In this document: piece by piece, positions 53,241 to 62,762 of the stretch
How the letters are laid out: every line of letters starts with the position of its first letter
Position numbering within the stretch: position 1 is the first letter of the stretch
From: Bryobacteraceae bacterium
Lineage (GTDB): Bacteria; Acidobacteriota; Terriglobia; Bryobacterales; Bryobacteraceae
NCBI GenBank assembly: GCA_026129905.1
Contig: JAHCHE010000001.1
Coordinates: 496,001-560,000, forward strand
DNA length: 64,000 nucleotides
Direction of reading: 5' to 3'
Translations under genes and position numbers: made by a program
The notes under the pieces: generated by a model
Seen by the model: only the letters and a program-made list of their open reading frames with translations
Databases searched by the model: none
What the model was told of the DNA's origin: nothing

Positions 53241-53966
53241 ATGAGCGAAACCGTCATCGAAACCAGGAACCTGTCGAAGACATTCGTCCGGGATTCCTTC
53301 GAAATCCACGCCCTGGAAGATGTCAACCTCCAGCTTCACCGCGGGGAGTTCGTCGCCCTAATGGGGCCTTCCGGTTCCGGCAAATCGACGCTGCTCCACC
53401 TGATCGCGGCCATGGACCGGCCAAGCTCCGGACAGATCGTCACGCTGGGCCAGGACCTGGCGACGCTCGACGATCACGACATCGCGCGCTGGCGCAACCA
53501 GCACATCGGTTTCGTTTTCCAGACGTTCAATCTGATTCCGGTGCTGACGGCGCTGGAGAACGTGGAACTGCCGCTGAAGCTGACCCGCCTGAAGAAGGCG
53601 GAACGGCTGGCGCACGCCCGGACGGCGCTGGAACTGGTGGGATTGGGCGACCGCATGCACCACACGCCGCGCCAGCTTTCCGGCGGACAGGAGCAGCGCG
53701 TCGCGATCGCGCGGGCGGTGGTGACCGATCCCGATCTCATCCTGGCCGATGAGCCGACCGGCAACCTGGACGCCGTTTCAGCGCGCGAAGTTCTGACGCT
53801 CCTGTCACGCCTGAACCAGGAATTCGGCAAGACCGTGGTGATGGTGACGCACGACCCGCACGCCGCGCACGCGGCCCAAAAGATCCGCTACCTCGACAAG
53901 GCCCGGCTCCTGCCGGAAGGCGACGTCCCGGAAGACTGGACCATGGCCGCCACGCAGAAGCGTTAA
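53241..53966 (+). CDS. ABC transporter ATPase, MacB/LolD type
   Basis: A 241-residue ATPase. Walker [10 protein letters not shown] (42-50), Q-loop [10 protein letters not shown], signature LSGGQ (146-150), Walker [14 protein letters not shown] with Glu171, and the switch His in [10 protein letters not shown]. The signature reads LSGGQEQR, the QEQR form seen in MacB/LolD-like ATPases. It energises the two FtsX-type permeases encoded upstream. The gene is last in the operon, while most MacAB-like operons place it beside or fused to the permease. It starts 6 bases after the adaptor. Confidence 0.95.
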   Translation: MSETVIETRNLSKTFVRDSFEIHALEDVNLQLHRGEFVALMGPSGSGKSTLLHLIAAMDRPSSGQIVTLGQDLATLDDHDIARWRNQHIGFVFQTFNLIPVLTALENVELPLKLTRLKKAERLAHARTALELVGLGDRMHHTPRQLSGGQEQRVAIARAVVTDPDLILADEPTGNLDAVSAREVLTLLSRLNQEFGKTVVMVTHDPHAAHAAQKIRYLDKARLLPEGDVPEDWTMAATQKR

Positions 53967-54013
53967 GCCTCTGGTGGAAAATAGCCCTGCCAAGTTCAGG
54001 CCACAAGAGGTGG

Positions 54014-54032
54014 GCAGGATCTCTCATCCTGC
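54014..54032. repeat. Stem-loop intergenic repeat, related to the one near 2.2 kb
   Basis: GCAGGAT (54014-54020) pairs with ATCCTGC (54026-54032) around a 5-base loop. It is preceded by GTGG and followed by GCG, like the hairpin at 2225-2253. It lies after the ABC operon. Confidence 0.45.
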
Positions 54033-54114
54033 GCGGCAAGGCGCAACCGCGAGGTTAAGGTGAAGGAAGCGCGCAGGTGACTCGCGTTTACGCCGTATTT
54101 TCGGCCCCCCAGGT

Positions 54115-56370
54115 GTGAAATCATGGTATGTGATACCCTCGTTACGCATCTCCGCCCTCATCCTTTGCGCCGCCTCCGCCCTCGCCGCCGCTCCGGCCGG
54201 CCGCCAGACGAAAACGAACCGCTTCTTCGGCAACGATCCTCGCCGTTGGCATACGGAGGTTGCCTCCGCCTTGCCCTCTCGGACCGCCGCCTCCTCCGCC
54301 CCCTACTCCGTCTTCATCGGAGGCACGCGCGACATCCATCCCGTCCGCATCGCCGCCGATTCCCAAGGCAATGTCTACATCGCCGGAAATTTCTCCTGGC
54401 GCAACCCCTCCTCGCCGGCCCTGGTGGATGTGGACCCCTTCATCATGCGGCTCGATCCGGACGGGAACGTCGTCTACGCCACCTATTTCGGCGGCAGCGA
54501 CTGGGACACGGTTTCGGACCTGGCGGTGGATTCGGAAGGGCGCGTCTACGTCGTCGGCTCTACCGGCTCATTGGATTTCCCGATCCTCAATGCGCTCCAA
54601 CCGCGTAAGGGCGGCGCCTCCGACGCTTTCATCACCGCGCTGAGTCCCGCCGGCGGCTTTCTTTACTCCACCTATTTCGGCGGGTCGGGGGGCGAAGCCG
54701 CCAACGGCATAGCCGTGGACGCCACAGGCGCCGCCTACGTGACGGGCTCTACCGGCTCTCCCGATTTTCCGGTGACCGAGGGCGCTTTCCAGACGCGGCA
54801 AGTCCAACCCGATACTTTTCGCTCTCCGTCGAACGGCTTCGTCCTCAAACTCGCGCCCGCCGGCGACGGCCTGGTCTACTCGACGTTGCTCGGCGGAACG
54901 ACCGTCACCTGCATCGGCGGAAGCCGCTGCGTCCCGGCCACCACACGGGACGCCGGCACGGCCATCGCCGTGGACGCGGAAGGCAACGCTTTCATCGCCG
55001 GCCGGACCAACACCACCGACTTCCCGGTGACGCCCGGCGCCCTGCGCACCGCCTGCGACTGCACTTGGTCCAGCCCGATGGGCTTTCTCGCCAAACTCAA
55101 TCCCGCCGGCAGCGCCCTGGTTTACTCGACCTACATCGGCGGGCCGCAGCCTATGGAGTATTTCCCCGGCACGAACATCGCCGCGCTCGCTATCGACGGC
55201 GAAGGCAATGCCTACATCACCGGCTCCAGTTCGTCCTTGAATTTCCCCACTACCGCGGGCGCCTTCCGGAGCGCTCTCGATCCCGCCCGCATCGCCGACC
55301 GCACGTACGCGTACGTCGCCAAGCTGAATTCGGCCGGCAGCGCGCTCGCCTACTCCACCCTGCTTTCAGGCAACGGCGAAGAGGCGGGCAACGCCATTCG
55401 CGTGGACGCCCAGGGCAACGCCTATGTCGCGGGCCGCACCGCGGTCGCGGAATTCCCGCTAACCTCCGGCGCCTTCAATCGAGGCGGCGACTTTTTCACC
55501 AAGCTGAACCCGACCGGCGCGGCGCTGCTGTTTTCCACCCTGCTTCCAACCGGCTTCGGACGGCAGGCGCTCGCGCTTGGTCCCGAAGGCGACGCCCACC
55601 TCCTCGGCGACAACGGCTACGTCGCGCGCATCGAAGGCGCAACCAACCGCCTGCCGGCTATCCTCGGCGTCTCTAACGCGGCCGGCGACCGCCTCAGCGG
55701 CAGGCTGTCGCCCGGCGAGTTGATCAGCATCTTCGGCAACCACATCGGTCCCGCCGAACCGGCCGGCCTCGAACTCGATGCCGACGGCAGGGTCTCGACC
55801 GTGCTCGCGGGCGTCCGGGTCTTCATCGACGGCGTCCCCGCGCCGCTAACCTACGCGCAGAGCGATCAGGTCAACGCCGTCACTCCCGCCGGCTTGCTCT
55901 GGACCGGCGCCGGATACCCGCTGGTCGAGGTGCTCCACAACGATCAAATCATAGGCGGCATCCGCCTCCGCGCCGTGACGGCGGAACCCGAGGTCTTTCG
56001 CGTCGCCGGCGATTCGCAGGCCGCGGCGCTCAACGAAGACGGCTCGGTGAATTCGAGCCTGAACCCCGCCCGGCTCGGCTCACTCGTAACGGTGTTCGCC
56101 ACTGGTTTCGGCGCAACCGACTCCCCCGTGACCGACGGCGACATCCCCGTCGAGAACCTCCCGCGTCCGATGCTTCCGGTCTCCGTCCAGACACAGTACT
56201 CGCCCACGCCCATCGAGGTGACGTACGCCGGCCAGGCGCCGGCGCTCGTGTTCGGCGTCGTGCAGGTGAATTTCCGCATCCCTGTCGTCCAGACCGGGGA
56301 CCGCATGTGGTTCACTGTCAAGGCCGGCGATTTCACCAGCGGCTCGTTCACCATCTTCGTCACGCCATAA
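54115..56370 (+). CDS. Secreted SBBP-repeat beta-propeller protein
   Basis: A 751-residue protein with a GTG start and signal peptide (LRISALILCAASALAAA). About seven SBBP-type repeats run from about 75 to 510. Each has the form IAVDxxGNxYVxGxTxxxDFP; examples are IAVDATGAAYVTGSTGSPDF, IAVDAEGNAFIAGRTNTTDF and LAIDGEGNAYITGSSSSLNF. Residues about 525-751 form the C-terminal module (LSPGELISIFGNHIGPAEPA, GVRVFIDGVPAPLTYAQSDQ, VNAVTPAG) that is very common in Solibacter-like Acidobacteria. No catalytic site is evident. It is probably a surface or extracellular binding protein. Confidence 0.88.
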   Translation: MKSWYVIPSLRISALILCAASALAAAPAGRQTKTNRFFGNDPRRWHTEVASALPSRTAASSAPYSVFIGGTRDIHPVRIAADSQGNVYIAGNFSWRNPSSPALVDVDPFIMRLDPDGNVVYATYFGGSDWDTVSDLAVDSEGRVYVVGSTGSLDFPILNALQPRKGGASDAFITALSPAGGFLYSTYFGGSGGEAANGIAVDATGAAYVTGSTGSPDFPVTEGAFQTRQVQPDTFRSPSNGFVLKLAPAGDGLVYSTLLGGTTVTCIGGSRCVPATTRDAGTAIAVDAEGNAFIAGRTNTTDFPVTPGALRTACDCTWSSPMGFLAKLNPAGSALVYSTYIGGPQPMEYFPGTNIAALAIDGEGNAYITGSSSSLNFPTTAGAFRSALDPARIADRTYAYVAKLNSAGSALAYSTLLSGNGEEAGNAIRVDAQGNAYVAGRTAVAEFPLTSGAFNRGGDFFTKLNPTGAALLFSTLLPTGFGRQALALGPEGDAHLLGDNGYVARIEGATNRLPAILGVSNAAGDRLSGRLSPGELISIFGNHIGPAEPAGLELDADGRVSTVLAGVRVFIDGVPAPLTYAQSDQVNAVTPAGLLWTGAGYPLVEVLHNDQIIGGIRLRAVTAEPEVFRVAGDSQAAALNEDGSVNSSLNPARLGSLVTVFATGFGATDSPVTDGDIPVENLPRPMLPVSVQTQYSPTPIEVTYAGQAPALVFGVVQVNFRIPVVQTGDRMWFTVKAGDFTSGSFTIFVTP

Positions 56371-56376
56371 AGCGCT

Positions 56377-56472
56377 GATTTTTACAAAATCTTAACGCCG
56401 AACCTGCCGATATTGGCAAAGGTTTTACCCCTTTTTTCCTAACCTGGAATTGACGGGCGCAGAAAGGCGCCC
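56377..56472 (+). promoter_or_regulatory. AT-rich block and hairpin ahead of the kdp genes
   Basis: Unusually AT-rich text for this genome, TTTTTACAAAATCTTAAC (56379-56396) and GGTTTTACCCCTTTTTTCC (56421-56439), recalls the T-rich KdpE site of E. coli. A perfect hairpin GGGCGC (56455-56460) / GCGCCC (56467-56472) follows, 12 bases before the first start. TTGACG at 56450 might be a -35, but no good -10 was found. It does not resemble the c-di-AMP riboswitch. Confidence 0.4.
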
Positions 56473-56484
56473 ACTTCACCCTCT

Positions 56485-56571
56485 ATGATGGACCTCATTT
56501 GCCTGGCGATTGTGGCCGCCTTCTTCGCCCTCTCCTGGAAAGCGGTTCAGGCGGCCGGGAGGAATACGTGA
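56485..56571 (+). CDS. Small membrane protein (28 aa) upstream of kdpF
   Basis: I read this directly from the sequence: MMDLICLAIVAAFFALSWKA then VQAAGRNT. It has one hydrophobic helix and a short polar tail. ATG 56488 is an alternative. Its stop overlaps the kdpF start (TGATG), so the two are translated together. Small membrane proteins of this look (MDxxxLxLxxxFFALxW) occur in front of kdpF in other Kdp operons as I remember. The role is unknown; it may stabilise the Kdp complex as KdpF does. Confidence 0.65.
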   Translation: MMDLICLAIVAAFFALSWKAVQAAGRNT

Positions 56572-56654
56572 TGCTCTACGCGGCCGGCGGCGTCCTCGCG
56601 GCGGGACTCCTCGTCTACCTGTTCGTCGCCCTGTTGAAACCGGAGATCTTCTAG
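56571..56654 (+). CDS. kdpF: KdpF, small stabilising subunit of the Kdp K+ ATPase
   Basis: A 27-residue protein read directly from the sequence: MLYAAGGVLAAGLLVYLFVA followed by LLKPEIF. This is one membrane helix ending in the typical YLFVALLKPExF. KdpF sits in the membrane next to KdpA and stabilises the complex. The start overlaps the small ORF upstream, and kdpA begins 17 bases after its stop. It is too short for routine ORF calls. Confidence 0.93.
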   Translation: MLYAAGGVLAAGLLVYLFVALLKPEIF

Positions 56655-56670
56655 CGCGAGGGCGCCAGCG

Positions 56671-58284
56671 ATGACCGGCAACGACCTCCTTCAGATCGCC
56701 GTCTATATGGCCGTCCTCCTGGCGGCCGTCAAACCCCTCGGCGCCTACATGGCCGCCGTCTACGAGGGCCGGAGCAACCGGGCGCCCGAGCGATGGCTCT
56801 ACCGCCTCGCGGGCGTCAATCCGGGCGCCTCGATGACCTGGAAGCAATACTCCGGCGCGCTCCTGCTCCTCAACGCCCTGGGATTGCTCGCCGTTTATGC
56901 GCTGCTGCGCCTCCAGCATCTGCTTCCCTGGAATCCTCAGGCGCAGGGCGCGGTTGCGCCGTATACCGCCTTCAACATCGCCGTCAGCTTCGCCACCAAC
57001 ACAAACTGGCAGAACTATGGCGGCGAGACCACGCTCGGCTACTTCGCCCAGATGCTCGGGCTCACCGTCCAGAACTTCGTTTCCGCCGCCACCGGCATGG
57101 CCGTGCTGGCGGCGCTCGCACGCGGCCTCTCGTCGCGCGGCGGCGGCATCGGCAATTTCTGGGTAGACCTGGTCCGGAGCGTCGTCTACATCCTGCTTCC
57201 TTTGTCCATCGTCCTGGCGCTGCTGCTGGTCTCGCAGGGCGTCATTCAGAACCTCGATCCCTATGTGCCCGCCGCGGGCGCCGCGCAGACCCTCCCCATG
57301 GGACCCGCCGCCTCCCAGGTCGCCATCAAGCAACTAGGAACGAACGGCGGCGGTTTTTTCAACGTCAACTCCTCGCACCCGTTCGAAAACCCGACGCCGC
57401 TGTCCAATTTTGCCGAAATGCTGGCCATTTTGCTGATTCCCGCCGCGCTCTGCTATACCTTCGGCCGCATGGTGGACGACCGCCGCCAGGGCTGGGCGCT
57501 GCTGGCCGCGATGCTCGTCCTGTTCGTCCCGCTCGTCTTCGCCGTCGTACGGGCCGAGCAGGGCAACATGGAGGGCAAGGAAGTCCGCTTCGGGACCGCC
57601 AACTCCGCGCTGTGGGCCGCCGCCACCACCGCCGCCTCCAACGGCTCCGTCAACTCGATGCACGATTCGTTCACCGCGGCCGGCGGCCTCGTCCCAATGT
57701 TCCTCATGCAACTCGGCGAAGTCGTCTTCGGCGGCGTCGGATCCGGACTCTACGGCATGATTGTTTTCGCCATCATCGCCGTGTTCCTGGCCGGGCTTAT
57801 GGTCGGCCGCACGCCGGAATACCTGGGCAAGAAGATCGAGGCTTTCGAAATGAAAATGGCTTCCATCGCCGTCCTGGTCCCGCCCCTGTGCGTGCTCGTG
57901 GGGACGGCGGTTGCCGCCGCCGCTCCGATGGGCCTCGCGGGCCTTCACAACCGCGGTCCGCATGGCTTTAGCGAGATCCTCTACGCATTCAGCTCGATGG
58001 GCAACAACAACGGCAGCGCGTTCGCCGGCTACGGCGCCGACAATCCGCTCGTCAACCTGGCCGGCGGCCTCGCCATGCTGCTCGCCCGCTATTGGGTGGC
58101 CGTGCCCGCTCTGGCTCTGGCCGGCGCCTTCAGCCGCAAGAAAAGCGTCCCTCCCGGTCCCGGAACGCTCCCCACGCACACTCCGCTGTTCGTCCTCTTG
58201 CTTGCCGGCACGGTGCTGGTGGTGGGCGCGCTGGCGTTCATCCCGGCCCTGGCCTTGGGTCCCATCGTCGAGGCGCTGCGATGA
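56671..58284 (+). CDS. kdpA: KdpA, potassium-binding and translocating subunit
   Basis: A 537-residue membrane protein. KdpA-specific text includes [40 protein letters not shown] (selectivity-filter region), [20 protein letters not shown] (filter) and [19 protein letters not shown] (filter). About ten membrane segments span the length. It forms the K+ selective channel-like part of the KdpFABC pump, which works at low external K+. It overlaps kdpB by 4 bases (ATGA). Confidence 0.97.
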   Translation: MTGNDLLQIAVYMAVLLAAVKPLGAYMAAVYEGRSNRAPERWLYRLAGVNPGASMTWKQYSGALLLLNALGLLAVYALLRLQHLLPWNPQAQGAVAPYTAFNIAVSFATNTNWQNYGGETTLGYFAQMLGLTVQNFVSAATGMAVLAALARGLSSRGGGIGNFWVDLVRSVVYILLPLSIVLALLLVSQGVIQNLDPYVPAAGAAQTLPMGPAASQVAIKQLGTNGGGFFNVNSSHPFENPTPLSNFAEMLAILLIPAALCYTFGRMVDDRRQGWALLAAMLVLFVPLVFAVVRAEQGNMEGKEVRFGTANSALWAAATTAASNGSVNSMHDSFTAAGGLVPMFLMQLGEVVFGGVGSGLYGMIVFAIIAVFLAGLMVGRTPEYLGKKIEAFEMKMASIAVLVPPLCVLVGTAVAAAAPMGLAGLHNRGPHGFSEILYAFSSMGNNNGSAFAGYGADNPLVNLAGGLAMLLARYWVAVPALALAGAFSRKKSVPPGPGTLPTHTPLFVLLLAGTVLVVGALAFIPALALGPIVEALR

Positions 58285-60341
58285 AATCCCGAGCCCTGTT
58301 TGAACCAGCCATCGTCCGCCGCGCAATTGTCGAGTCGTTTCGCAAGCTCGACCCCCGCCGGCAGGCGCGCAACCCGGTGATGTTCGTCGTCCTCGCCGGG
58401 AGCGTCTTCACCACTGCCCTTGGATTCCAGGCGCTCGCCGGCCGCGGCGAAGCCCCGGCCTCGTTCATCTTCGCCGTCAGCGGTTGGCTCTGGTTCACCG
58501 TCCTGTTCGGCAACTTCGCAGAAGCCATGGCCGAGGGCCGCGGCAAGGCGCAGGCCGACGCGCTCCGCAAGAGCCGTCGCGACATCGGCGCGAAGAAACT
58601 ACGCTCGCCCGTCTACGGCGCGCCCTCCACCCTGACGCCCTCCGCCGCACTTCGCAAAGGCGACGTCGTGCTGGTGGAAGCGGGCGATGTCATTCCCATG
58701 GACGGCGAGGTCATCGAAGGCGCCGCCTCAGTCGACGAAAGCGCCATCACCGGCGAGAGCGCGCCCGTCATTCGCGAGAGCGGCGGCGACCGTTCCAGCG
58801 TCACCGGCGGTTCACGCGTGCTGTCGGACTGGCTCATCGTCCGCGTCACCGCCGAGGCCGGCGGCAGTTTCCTCGACCGCATGATCGCCATGGTGGAAGG
58901 CGCGAAACGTCAGAAGACGCCCAACGAAATCGCCCTCAGCATCCTTCTCGCCGCCCTTACCATCGTTTTCCTCCTCGCCACCGTTACCCTCCTGCCGTTC
59001 TCCATCTTCGCCGTCAACGAGGCGGGCAAGGGAACGCCGGTCACCGTCACCGTCATGGTCGCGCTGCTGGTTTGCCTCATTCCCACCACCATCGGCGCTC
59101 TGCTCTCCGCCATCGGCATCGCCGGCATGGACCGCATGTTGCAGGCGAACGTCCTCGCCATGTCCGGCCGCGCCGTCGAGGCCGCCGGCGACGTCGACGT
59201 CCTGCTGCTGGACAAAACCGGCACCATCACCCTCGGCAACCGTCAGGCCACCGCCTTTATCCCCGCCGATGGATGCTCCGAGCGCCAGCTCGCCGACGCC
59301 GCCCAGCTCGCTTCGCTTTCCGACGAGACGCCCGAAGGCCGCAGCGTCGTCGTGCTCGCCAAGGCGCGTTTCCAGATTCGCGAACGCGACTTGCACGCCC
59401 TTTCTGCCCGCTTCGTCCCCTTCACCGCCCGCACCCGGATGAGCGGCGTTGACCTCGACGGCCGTCAGATTCGCAAAGGCGCCGCCGACGCCATCGAGAC
59501 GCACGTCCGCTCCATCGGCGGCGATTTCCCCGCGGACGTCCGCGAAGCCGTCGAGAGCATCGCCCGCCGCGGCGGCACCCCGCTGGTGGTCGCCGACGGC
59601 AACCGCGTCCTCGGCGCCATTCAGCTCACCGACGTCGTCAAGGGCGGCATCAAGGAGCGGTTCGCCGCACTTCGCCAAAGCGGCATCAAGACCATCATGA
59701 TCACCGGCGACAATCCCCTCACCGCCGCCGCCATCGCGGCCGAGGCCGGCGTCGACGACTACCTCGCCGAAGCGACGCCTGAACGTAAGCTGCAACTCAT
59801 CCGCGAACGTCAGGCCGAAGGCCGCCTCGTCGCCATGACCGGAGACGGAACCAACGACGCTCCCGCCCTCGCCCAGGCCGACGTCGCCGTCGCCATGAAT
59901 ACCGGCACGCAGGCGGCCAAGGAAGCCGGCAACATGGTGGACCTCGACTCCAACCCCACCAAGCTCATCGAAATCGTGCAAATCGGAAAGCAGATGCTGA
60001 TGACCCGCGGCGCCCTCACCACCTTCTCCACCGCCAACGATGTCGCGAAATACTTCGCCATCATTCCCGCGGCCTTCGCCACGATGTATCCCGAACTCGG
60101 GGCGCTGAACGTCATGCGCCTCGCCACGCCGCAATCCGCGATCCTCTCGGCCGTCATCTTTAACGCCCTGATCATCGTGGCCCTCATCCCGCTCGCGCTG
60201 CGCGGCATTCGTTATCGGCCCGTCGGCGCGGCGGAACTTCTCCAGCGCCACCTGCTTGTCTACGGACTCGGCGGCATTGCGCTGCCCTTCGGCGGCATCA
60301 AGGCGATCGACATGATTCTTTCCGGTTTGGGGTGGGCGTAA
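58281..60341 (+). CDS. kdpB: KdpB, P-type ATPase subunit
   Basis: A 686-residue P-type ATPase from ATG 58281. A longer ORF upstream is inside kdpA. Phosphorylation site Asp311 in DKTGT, actuator TGES (157-160; the Ser160 equivalent is the inhibitory phosphorylation site in E. coli), [12 protein letters not shown] and [17 protein letters not shown] in the P domain. The membrane parts are near 35-75, 220-245, 255-280 and 590-680. It couples ATP hydrolysis to K+ uptake through KdpA. It overlaps kdpC by one base (TAATG). Confidence 0.97.
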   Translation: MKSRALFEPAIVRRAIVESFRKLDPRRQARNPVMFVVLAGSVFTTALGFQALAGRGEAPASFIFAVSGWLWFTVLFGNFAEAMAEGRGKAQADALRKSRRDIGAKKLRSPVYGAPSTLTPSAALRKGDVVLVEAGDVIPMDGEVIEGAASVDESAITGESAPVIRESGGDRSSVTGGSRVLSDWLIVRVTAEAGGSFLDRMIAMVEGAKRQKTPNEIALSILLAALTIVFLLATVTLLPFSIFAVNEAGKGTPVTVTVMVALLVCLIPTTIGALLSAIGIAGMDRMLQANVLAMSGRAVEAAGDVDVLLLDKTGTITLGNRQATAFIPADGCSERQLADAAQLASLSDETPEGRSVVVLAKARFQIRERDLHALSARFVPFTARTRMSGVDLDGRQIRKGAADAIETHVRSIGGDFPADVREAVESIARRGGTPLVVADGNRVLGAIQLTDVVKGGIKERFAALRQSGIKTIMITGDNPLTAAAIAAEAGVDDYLAEATPERKLQLIRERQAEGRLVAMTGDGTNDAPALAQADVAVAMNTGTQAAKEAGNMVDLDSNPTKLIEIVQIGKQMLMTRGALTTFSTANDVAKYFAIIPAAFATMYPELGALNVMRLATPQSAILSAVIFNALIIVALIPLALRGIRYRPVGAAELLQRHLLVYGLGGIALPFGGIKAIDMILSGLGWA

Positions 60342-60940
60342 TGTTTCGAACGGCGTTCCTCATGCTCGGCGCGCTCACGGTCGTTACCGGCCTGATCTAT
60401 CCACTGGCCGTCACCGGACTCGCGGGGGTCCTGTTCCCCTTTCAGGCGCGCGGCAGCCTGACCATCGAAAACGGCCGCGTCGCCGGCTCCGAACTTATCG
60501 GGCGCCAATTCGACGATCCGAAATACTTCTGGCCGCGTCCCTCGGCCACCCCCGATTTCCCCTACAACGCCGGCGCCTCCTCGGGCTCCAACTACGGTCC
60601 GCGCCATCCCGGCTTGCGGAAAGCGATGGACGAGCGCCGCCGAGCGTTGCGGGAGGCCGACCCGGATAACGCGGCGCCGATTCCCATCGATCTGCTCACC
60701 GCGTCCGGCAGCGGGCTCGACCCCCATATCAGTCCCGAGGCCTCCCTGTGGCAGGCCCCTCGCATCGCGCGCTTGCGCCGCATGGAAATCGGCGCGGTCC
60801 GGGCGCTGATCGCCGCACACACCCGGCCCCGCCAGTTGGGCTTCCTCGGCGAACCCGTGGTGAACGTCGCGGCCTTGAACCGCGCGCTCGACGGCAAGCT
60901 TTCGAAACCAGTCCACCTCGGATTGAAGCTGGTGTATTAG
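60341..60940 (+). CDS. kdpC: KdpC, assembly subunit of the Kdp ATPase
   Basis: A 199-residue protein from ATG 60341. One N-terminal membrane helix (FLMLGALTVVTGLIYPLAVTG) and the KdpC periplasmic region: GRVAGSELIGRQFDDPKYFW, RPSATPDFPYNAGASSGSN, and SGSGLDPHISPEASLWQAPR. The C-terminus is slightly longer than usual, ending ALDGKLSKPVHLGLKLVY. The operon's next gene is a sulfatase, not kdpD. Confidence 0.96.
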   Translation: MFRTAFLMLGALTVVTGLIYPLAVTGLAGVLFPFQARGSLTIENGRVAGSELIGRQFDDPKYFWPRPSATPDFPYNAGASSGSNYGPRHPGLRKAMDERRRALREADPDNAAPIPIDLLTASGSGLDPHISPEASLWQAPRIARLRRMEIGAVRALIAAHTRPRQLGFLGEPVVNVAALNRALDGKLSKPVHLGLKLVY

Positions 60941-60997
60941 GCGCCGCCCAATTCGGCGACTGGCTTCGAGTACACTCAGGGGTGCGGGAGGCGCTCG

Positions 60998-62527
60998 ATG
61001 CGGAATCGCGTATTCGGCTCGTTCTTCGCTGGACTGTTCGCCCTTGGCTTGCTCAGCCGCGGCCCTGCCTACGCCGCGGCTGAATCCAACCGTCCCAACA
61101 TCCTGTTTATCTATACCGACGACCATTCGCACCGGACGGTGAGCGCCTACCCCGAAGCCTATCCCTGGGTCCGGACGCCCACCATCGACCGCTTGGCCAC
61201 CGAAGGCGTTCGCTTCCACGCCGCCTACATTGGCGCCTGGTGCATGCCCTCGCGCGCCACGCTGCTCACCGGCCACCACCAGTTCGGCGTCGAGTCCATG
61301 CGGATGGAGGGGCCGTACCCGGGCAGCGCCTACGACCCCGAAAGATGCCCCTTCTGGCCGCGCGTCTTCCGCCAGAACGGCTACGTCACCGCCCAAATCG
61401 GCAAGTGGCACACCGGCGTCGACACCGGTTATGGCCGCGACTGGGATTTCCAGATCGTTTGGAACCGGCCCAAGTACACCGAGACCAACCAGAACTACTA
61501 TTACGACCAACCGATCACCTTTCACGGCGGCAAAACCGAGATCCTTAAGCGCTATTCGACAGACCAGTACACCGACTGGGCCATCGACTTTATCCAAGGT
61601 AAAGGTCGGGATACCAGCAAGCCCTGGTACCTCTGGCTCTGCTACGGCGCCGTGCACAGCCCGTATACCCCGGCCGAGCGGCATCGGAACGAATACGCCG
61701 GCGTCGATTTCGACACCCCGCTGGACATCTTCGGCCCGCGTCCGGGCAAGCCCGATTGGGCCCAGAAGATCAACCATTGGGAGAAAGGCCCGAACGGCTC
61801 GCCCATGTGGCGCGGCCGCTCGCTCGCCTCCTGGGTCCGGCAATACCATCAGGGGGTGTCCGCGATCGACGAAGGCGTGAAGCGGCTGCTGAATACGCTG
61901 GAGAAAACCGGGCAGCGGAAGAATACGCTGATCGTCTTTACGTCCGACCAGGGCCTTGCCTGGGGCCAGCACGGCTTTCGCGGCGTCAAGATCGCGGCCT
62001 ACGACTCGAACATCCGCTCCCCGCTGATCGTTTCCATGCCGGGCAGCATCCCGCAAGGCGTCGTTTGTCGCACGCCCGTGGGCGGCGTCGACCTTGTCCC
62101 CACGTTCTTCACCTTCGCCGGAGTCAAGTTGCCTTGGGAGATGCATGGCCACGACCTCACGCCGTTGCTGAAGGACCCAAACGCGGAGTGGCCGCACCCG
62201 GTTCTGCTCGCCGCTACCGGACAGCGATTCGGCTCCGACGTCAATGTCATTCCGGAAGGCGAAGGCGCGTTCCATGCTGAAGTGCCCTGGTACGTAATGG
62301 TGCGGGACATGCGCTACAAGTATGTCCGTCCGCTCGTCCATGACATCGAGGAACTCTATGACATGGACAAGGATCCGGAGGAACTGGACAACCTCGCAAT
62401 CAAACCGGAACACCAGGAGACGCTGAATCGCCTTCGGGCGGCCGCCATCTCGGAGCTGCGCCGGACCCATGCCGGCTTCGTGGATCGCATGCCTCCGGTT
62501 CGCAAGGCTGTCAGCGCGTCCCGCTAG
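60998..62527 (+). CDS. Secreted sulfatase (formylglycine type)
   Basis: A 509-residue protein with GGGAGG upstream and a signal peptide (ending GPAYAAAE). Type I sulfatase core: NILFIYTDDHSHRT (Asp41-Asp42 metal site), and CxPSR site CMPSRATLLTG with Cys82 to be converted to formylglycine. GKWHTGV and FTSDQGLAWGQHGFRG supply further metal or sulfate contacts. It resembles COG3119 arylsulfatases acting on sulfated glycans. No anaerobic or aerobic maturase is nearby. It sits between kdpC and kdpD on the same strand, with its own TACACT-like hexamer at 60970. Confidence 0.93.
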   Translation: MRNRVFGSFFAGLFALGLLSRGPAYAAAESNRPNILFIYTDDHSHRTVSAYPEAYPWVRTPTIDRLATEGVRFHAAYIGAWCMPSRATLLTGHHQFGVESMRMEGPYPGSAYDPERCPFWPRVFRQNGYVTAQIGKWHTGVDTGYGRDWDFQIVWNRPKYTETNQNYYYDQPITFHGGKTEILKRYSTDQYTDWAIDFIQGKGRDTSKPWYLWLCYGAVHSPYTPAERHRNEYAGVDFDTPLDIFGPRPGKPDWAQKINHWEKGPNGSPMWRGRSLASWVRQYHQGVSAIDEGVKRLLNTLEKTGQRKNTLIVFTSDQGLAWGQHGFRGVKIAAYDSNIRSPLIVSMPGSIPQGVVCRTPVGGVDLVPTFFTFAGVKLPWEMHGHDLTPLLKDPNAEWPHPVLLAATGQRFGSDVNVIPEGEGAFHAEVPWYVMVRDMRYKYVRPLVHDIEELYDMDKDPEELDNLAIKPEHQETLNRLRAAAISELRRTHAGFVDRMPPVRKAVSASR

Positions 62528-62762
62528 CGGAATCGGAACTCTACGCTCGCGGGCGCACCGTCGCAACTCGGCGCGACGCGCCTCAAGCGGAACGATCATG
62601 AGGGCGCGCGAAAGGCGGCGGCGAAGTCTTTGGGGATGGATCCGAACGATCTTGACGCCAACGTGAACCGCGCGCTGGACGGCAAGCGCTGACCGCGACG
62701 CGAACCCGGTGCTCACCGCGTGCCGCTGGGTCTAATCTGGTGGTGCGGAGGTTACAGGAAGC
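62528..62762. other. Spacer with a kdpC-like tail
   Basis: This 235-base gap between the sulfatase and kdpD has no complete gene. In one plus-strand frame it reads KSLGMDPNDLDANVNRALDG then KR and a stop at 62692. A stretch near 62664-62686 (TGAACCGCGCGCT then one changed base, then GACGGCAAGC) matches the kdpC 3' end near 60875. It may be a leftover of rearrangement. Confidence 0.35.

Noticed and set aside
53990-54020. Rho-independent terminator after the ABC efflux operon
   Set aside because: CCTGCC/GGCAGG can pair across about 20 bases, but there is no T-run, and the inner GCAGGAT hairpin fits a dispersed repeat better.
58812-60251. 479-codon minus-strand frame rich in Gly, Asp and His opposite kdpB
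   Set aside because: Typical mirror of GCC/GTC codons in the sense gene; kdpB motifs are decisive.
60260-62716. 818-codon minus-strand frame opposite kdpC and the sulfatase
   Set aside because: No motif, and both sense genes are well supported.
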